Source of the DNA: an uncultured Treponema sp.
GTDB lineage: Bacteria; Spirochaetota; Spirochaetia; Treponematales; Treponemataceae
NCBI GenBank assembly: GCA_946538875.1
Contig: CAMNHD010000075.1
Span: 1 to 7,241, forward strand
DNA length: 7,241 nt
Direction: 5' to 3'
The translations under genes were made by a program, and so were the position numbers. The first letter of the stretch is position 1. Each line of letters opens with the position of its first letter. Positions 6,041-7,241 of the stretch are shown piece by piece. Under the pieces are notes generated by a model. That model was not told where the DNA came from and searched no databases. It was given only the letters and a program-made list of their open reading frames with translations.

Positions 6041-7241
6041 ATGAAAAACGAGAACCAGGATAAACAGAATAACAGTCTCCAGGATCAGGAAACCGTTCCT
6101 GAAACAAGCATGACACAATCTCAGTCTGAAGGACAGCCGGACCTTACAATTGAAGAGCTTCCCGACCTTCAGGAAGTCAGCGTGGCTGACACTGCCAAAG
6201 TCTCCGGGAGCACTTCAGCAGCAGAAGAGTCCCGGACAGTCGAGCCCAGGGACGAGGAAAGCACAAGCACTGCCGTCAGGGAAAAAGTCTTGTCCGAGGC
6301 CAAGGAACTCAAAACCGTAGACAATAAACCCCGGGACAAAAGACAGAAGGCAAAAGAGAAGCCTAAAAAAAAGAAGAATTTCTTTGTCCGCTTCATTCTT
6401 TTTATCCTCAAACTGCTTCTCATACTTATACTACTTCTTGCAGGATATCTTGCATTCTCAATCTTCCACCGCAAGGCACCGCTTTCAATGCTGCCGTCCT
6501 CTTATTCGCTCTACCTGCATACAGACTCCGCATGGGAGGCAGTGGAACCTCTGCTTGACCTTCAGGCAGCAGACATTCTTCTTTCCTCACCGGAATTTGT
6601 GTCGCTTAGACCTATGTTCATGGACCTGAGGGCTTCTCCGCTAAGGGAAAACGCCTTGTTCCAGAAACTGGCCGCCCGCCGCATAGACGCCGCGCTTTAC
6701 CAGAACGGTGACAAGCAGGACTTTACCGCTGTAATTGACCTTGGACCGCTTTCCGCCGTAAGCCGCCTGGCACCATTTGTCCTTCCAAAGCTTAACATCA
6801 AGGGGCTTGAAAAGCTTTCATACATTCAGACTGGCTCCACCGGATATTTTGTGTGGCAGGAAGGAAAGACTTCATATTATATAAAGCCTTACAGGAACCT
6901 TGCAGTCATCACAAGCACCCTGGAACTGCTCAAGGCCTCGCTGACAGCAAACAACGACCTGCTCTACACACCGTCCCAGATGGAGCTGATGACCAAAAAG
7001 GACGGGCAGCCCATCCGCCTGATTGCAGACGCAAAGAAAATGCTTTCCAATTTCTCAAAGGACAACACTCTGTTCCAGGAGATAGCTTCGCTTCTTTCAG
7101 CTGATTCTCTCAGCGCCATATCTTTTGGAATAACAGACTCAAAAATAAGCCTGAAGGCCTCGGTTCCATTCACTTTCGAGTCTGCCGGGAATTCACCCCT
7201 TGAACCTCTGCTGCGTCAGGAGTCTACTGTTCCGGACCTGG
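6041..7241 (+). CDS. Unrecognised single-pass membrane protein with disordered acidic tail (3' end missing)
   Basis: The frame is open from the ATG at 6041 to the window edge, giving 400 residues with no stop. An in-frame stop at 6026 leaves this as the earliest ATG. Residues 1 to about 95 are polar, acidic and low in hydrophobics, rich in Gln, Glu, Ser and Thr, with PDL repeated in PDLTIEELPDLQEV; this is probably a disordered cytoplasmic tail. Residues 98-112 are strongly basic (RDKRQKAKEKPKKKK), followed by one membrane helix at about 114-142. The rest should be periplasmic by the positive-inside rule. It starts with LPSSYSLYLHTDSAWEAV and contains alternating strand-like stretches (FTAVIDLG, YFVWQEGKTSYYIKPY, LAVITSTLELLKASL). 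The order recalls DUF3352-type proteins, but only loosely. I do not recognise the family and assign no function. The gene diverges from deoC, and base composition resembles its neighbours apart from the lysine-rich A-tract at 6365-6372. Confidence 0.85.
   Translation, partial: MKNENQDKQNNSLQDQETVPETSMTQSQSEGQPDLTIEELPDLQEVSVADTAKVSGSTSAAEESRTVEPRDEESTSTAVREKVLSEAKELKTVDNKPRDKRQKAKEKPKKKKNFFVRFILFILKLLLILILLLAGYLAFSIFHRKAPLSMLPSSYSLYLHTDSAWEAVEPLLDLQAADILLSSPEFVSLRPMFMDLRASPLRENALFQKLAARRIDAALYQNGDKQDFTAVIDLGPLSAVSRLAPFVLPKLNIKGLEKLSYIQTGSTGYFVWQEGKTSYYIKPYRNLAVITSTLELLKASLTANNDLLYTPSQMELMTKKDGQPIRLIADAKKMLSNFSKDNTLFQEIASLLSADSLSAISFGITDSKISLKASVPFTFESAGNSPLEPLLRQESTVPDL

Noticed and set aside
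6022..6063. Tiny upstream frame of 13 codons overlapping the start of the gene at 6041
   Set aside because: Its ATG lies before the predicted transcript start and overlaps the extended -10 element, so it would not be in the message.
6367..6373. A_AAA_AAG in frame, a classic -1 frameshift heptamer
   Set aside because: It falls in a simple Lys-rich patch before the membrane helix. The -1 frame continues for about 60 codons without a recognisable product, and I see no stimulatory hairpin, so programmed slippage is unsupported.

Overview
The window looks like a chromosomal segment of a host-associated spirochaete, most likely a Treponema from a gut or rumen. The reasons are a relaxed lipobox, a 7TM receptor fused to a methyl-accepting domain whose hairpin has the '[14 protein letters not shown]' form, polysaccharide-related gene content and roughly balanced base composition. 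The genus is an inference, at about 0.6 confidence. I see no mobile elements, CRISPR arrays, rRNA or tRNA. Coding density is very high and no stretch over about 115 bases lacks a gene.

Layout. (1) Bases 1-1976, + strand: the 3' part of a GH3 beta-glucosidase-type gene whose start lies upstream of the window. (2) Bases 1973-4192, +: a 739-residue membrane receptor that overlaps the glycosidase by 4 bases (ATGA) and has its own Shine-Dalgarno. It combines a lipoprotein-like signal, a GH2-sugar-binding-like jelly-roll ectodomain, seven membrane segments and a long methyl-accepting chemotaxis signalling rod. (3) Bases 4228-5172, +: a metallo-beta-lactamase-fold hydrolase with a C-terminal winged-helix-like domain, behind a candidate promoter of its own. 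(4) Bases 5188-5928, -: deoxyribose-phosphate aldolase (deoC), convergent with gene 3 across only 15 bases. (5) Bases 6041-7241, +: the 5' part of an unrecognised single-pass membrane protein, divergent from deoC. It has no stop codon in the window.

How the genes fit together. The coupled pair of a glycan-cleaving enzyme and a chemoreceptor with a sugar-binding-type ectodomain is the most interesting part. It suggests a unit in which the cell degrades beta-glucosides or oligosaccharides and steers by a related ligand; this is inference from domain type and linkage. The MBL hydrolase and DeoC (2-deoxyribose-5-phosphate catabolism) show no clear functional link to that pair. Two of the three candidate promoters (before the genes at 4228 and 6041) would start transcription within a few bases of the start codon, so those messages may be leaderless.
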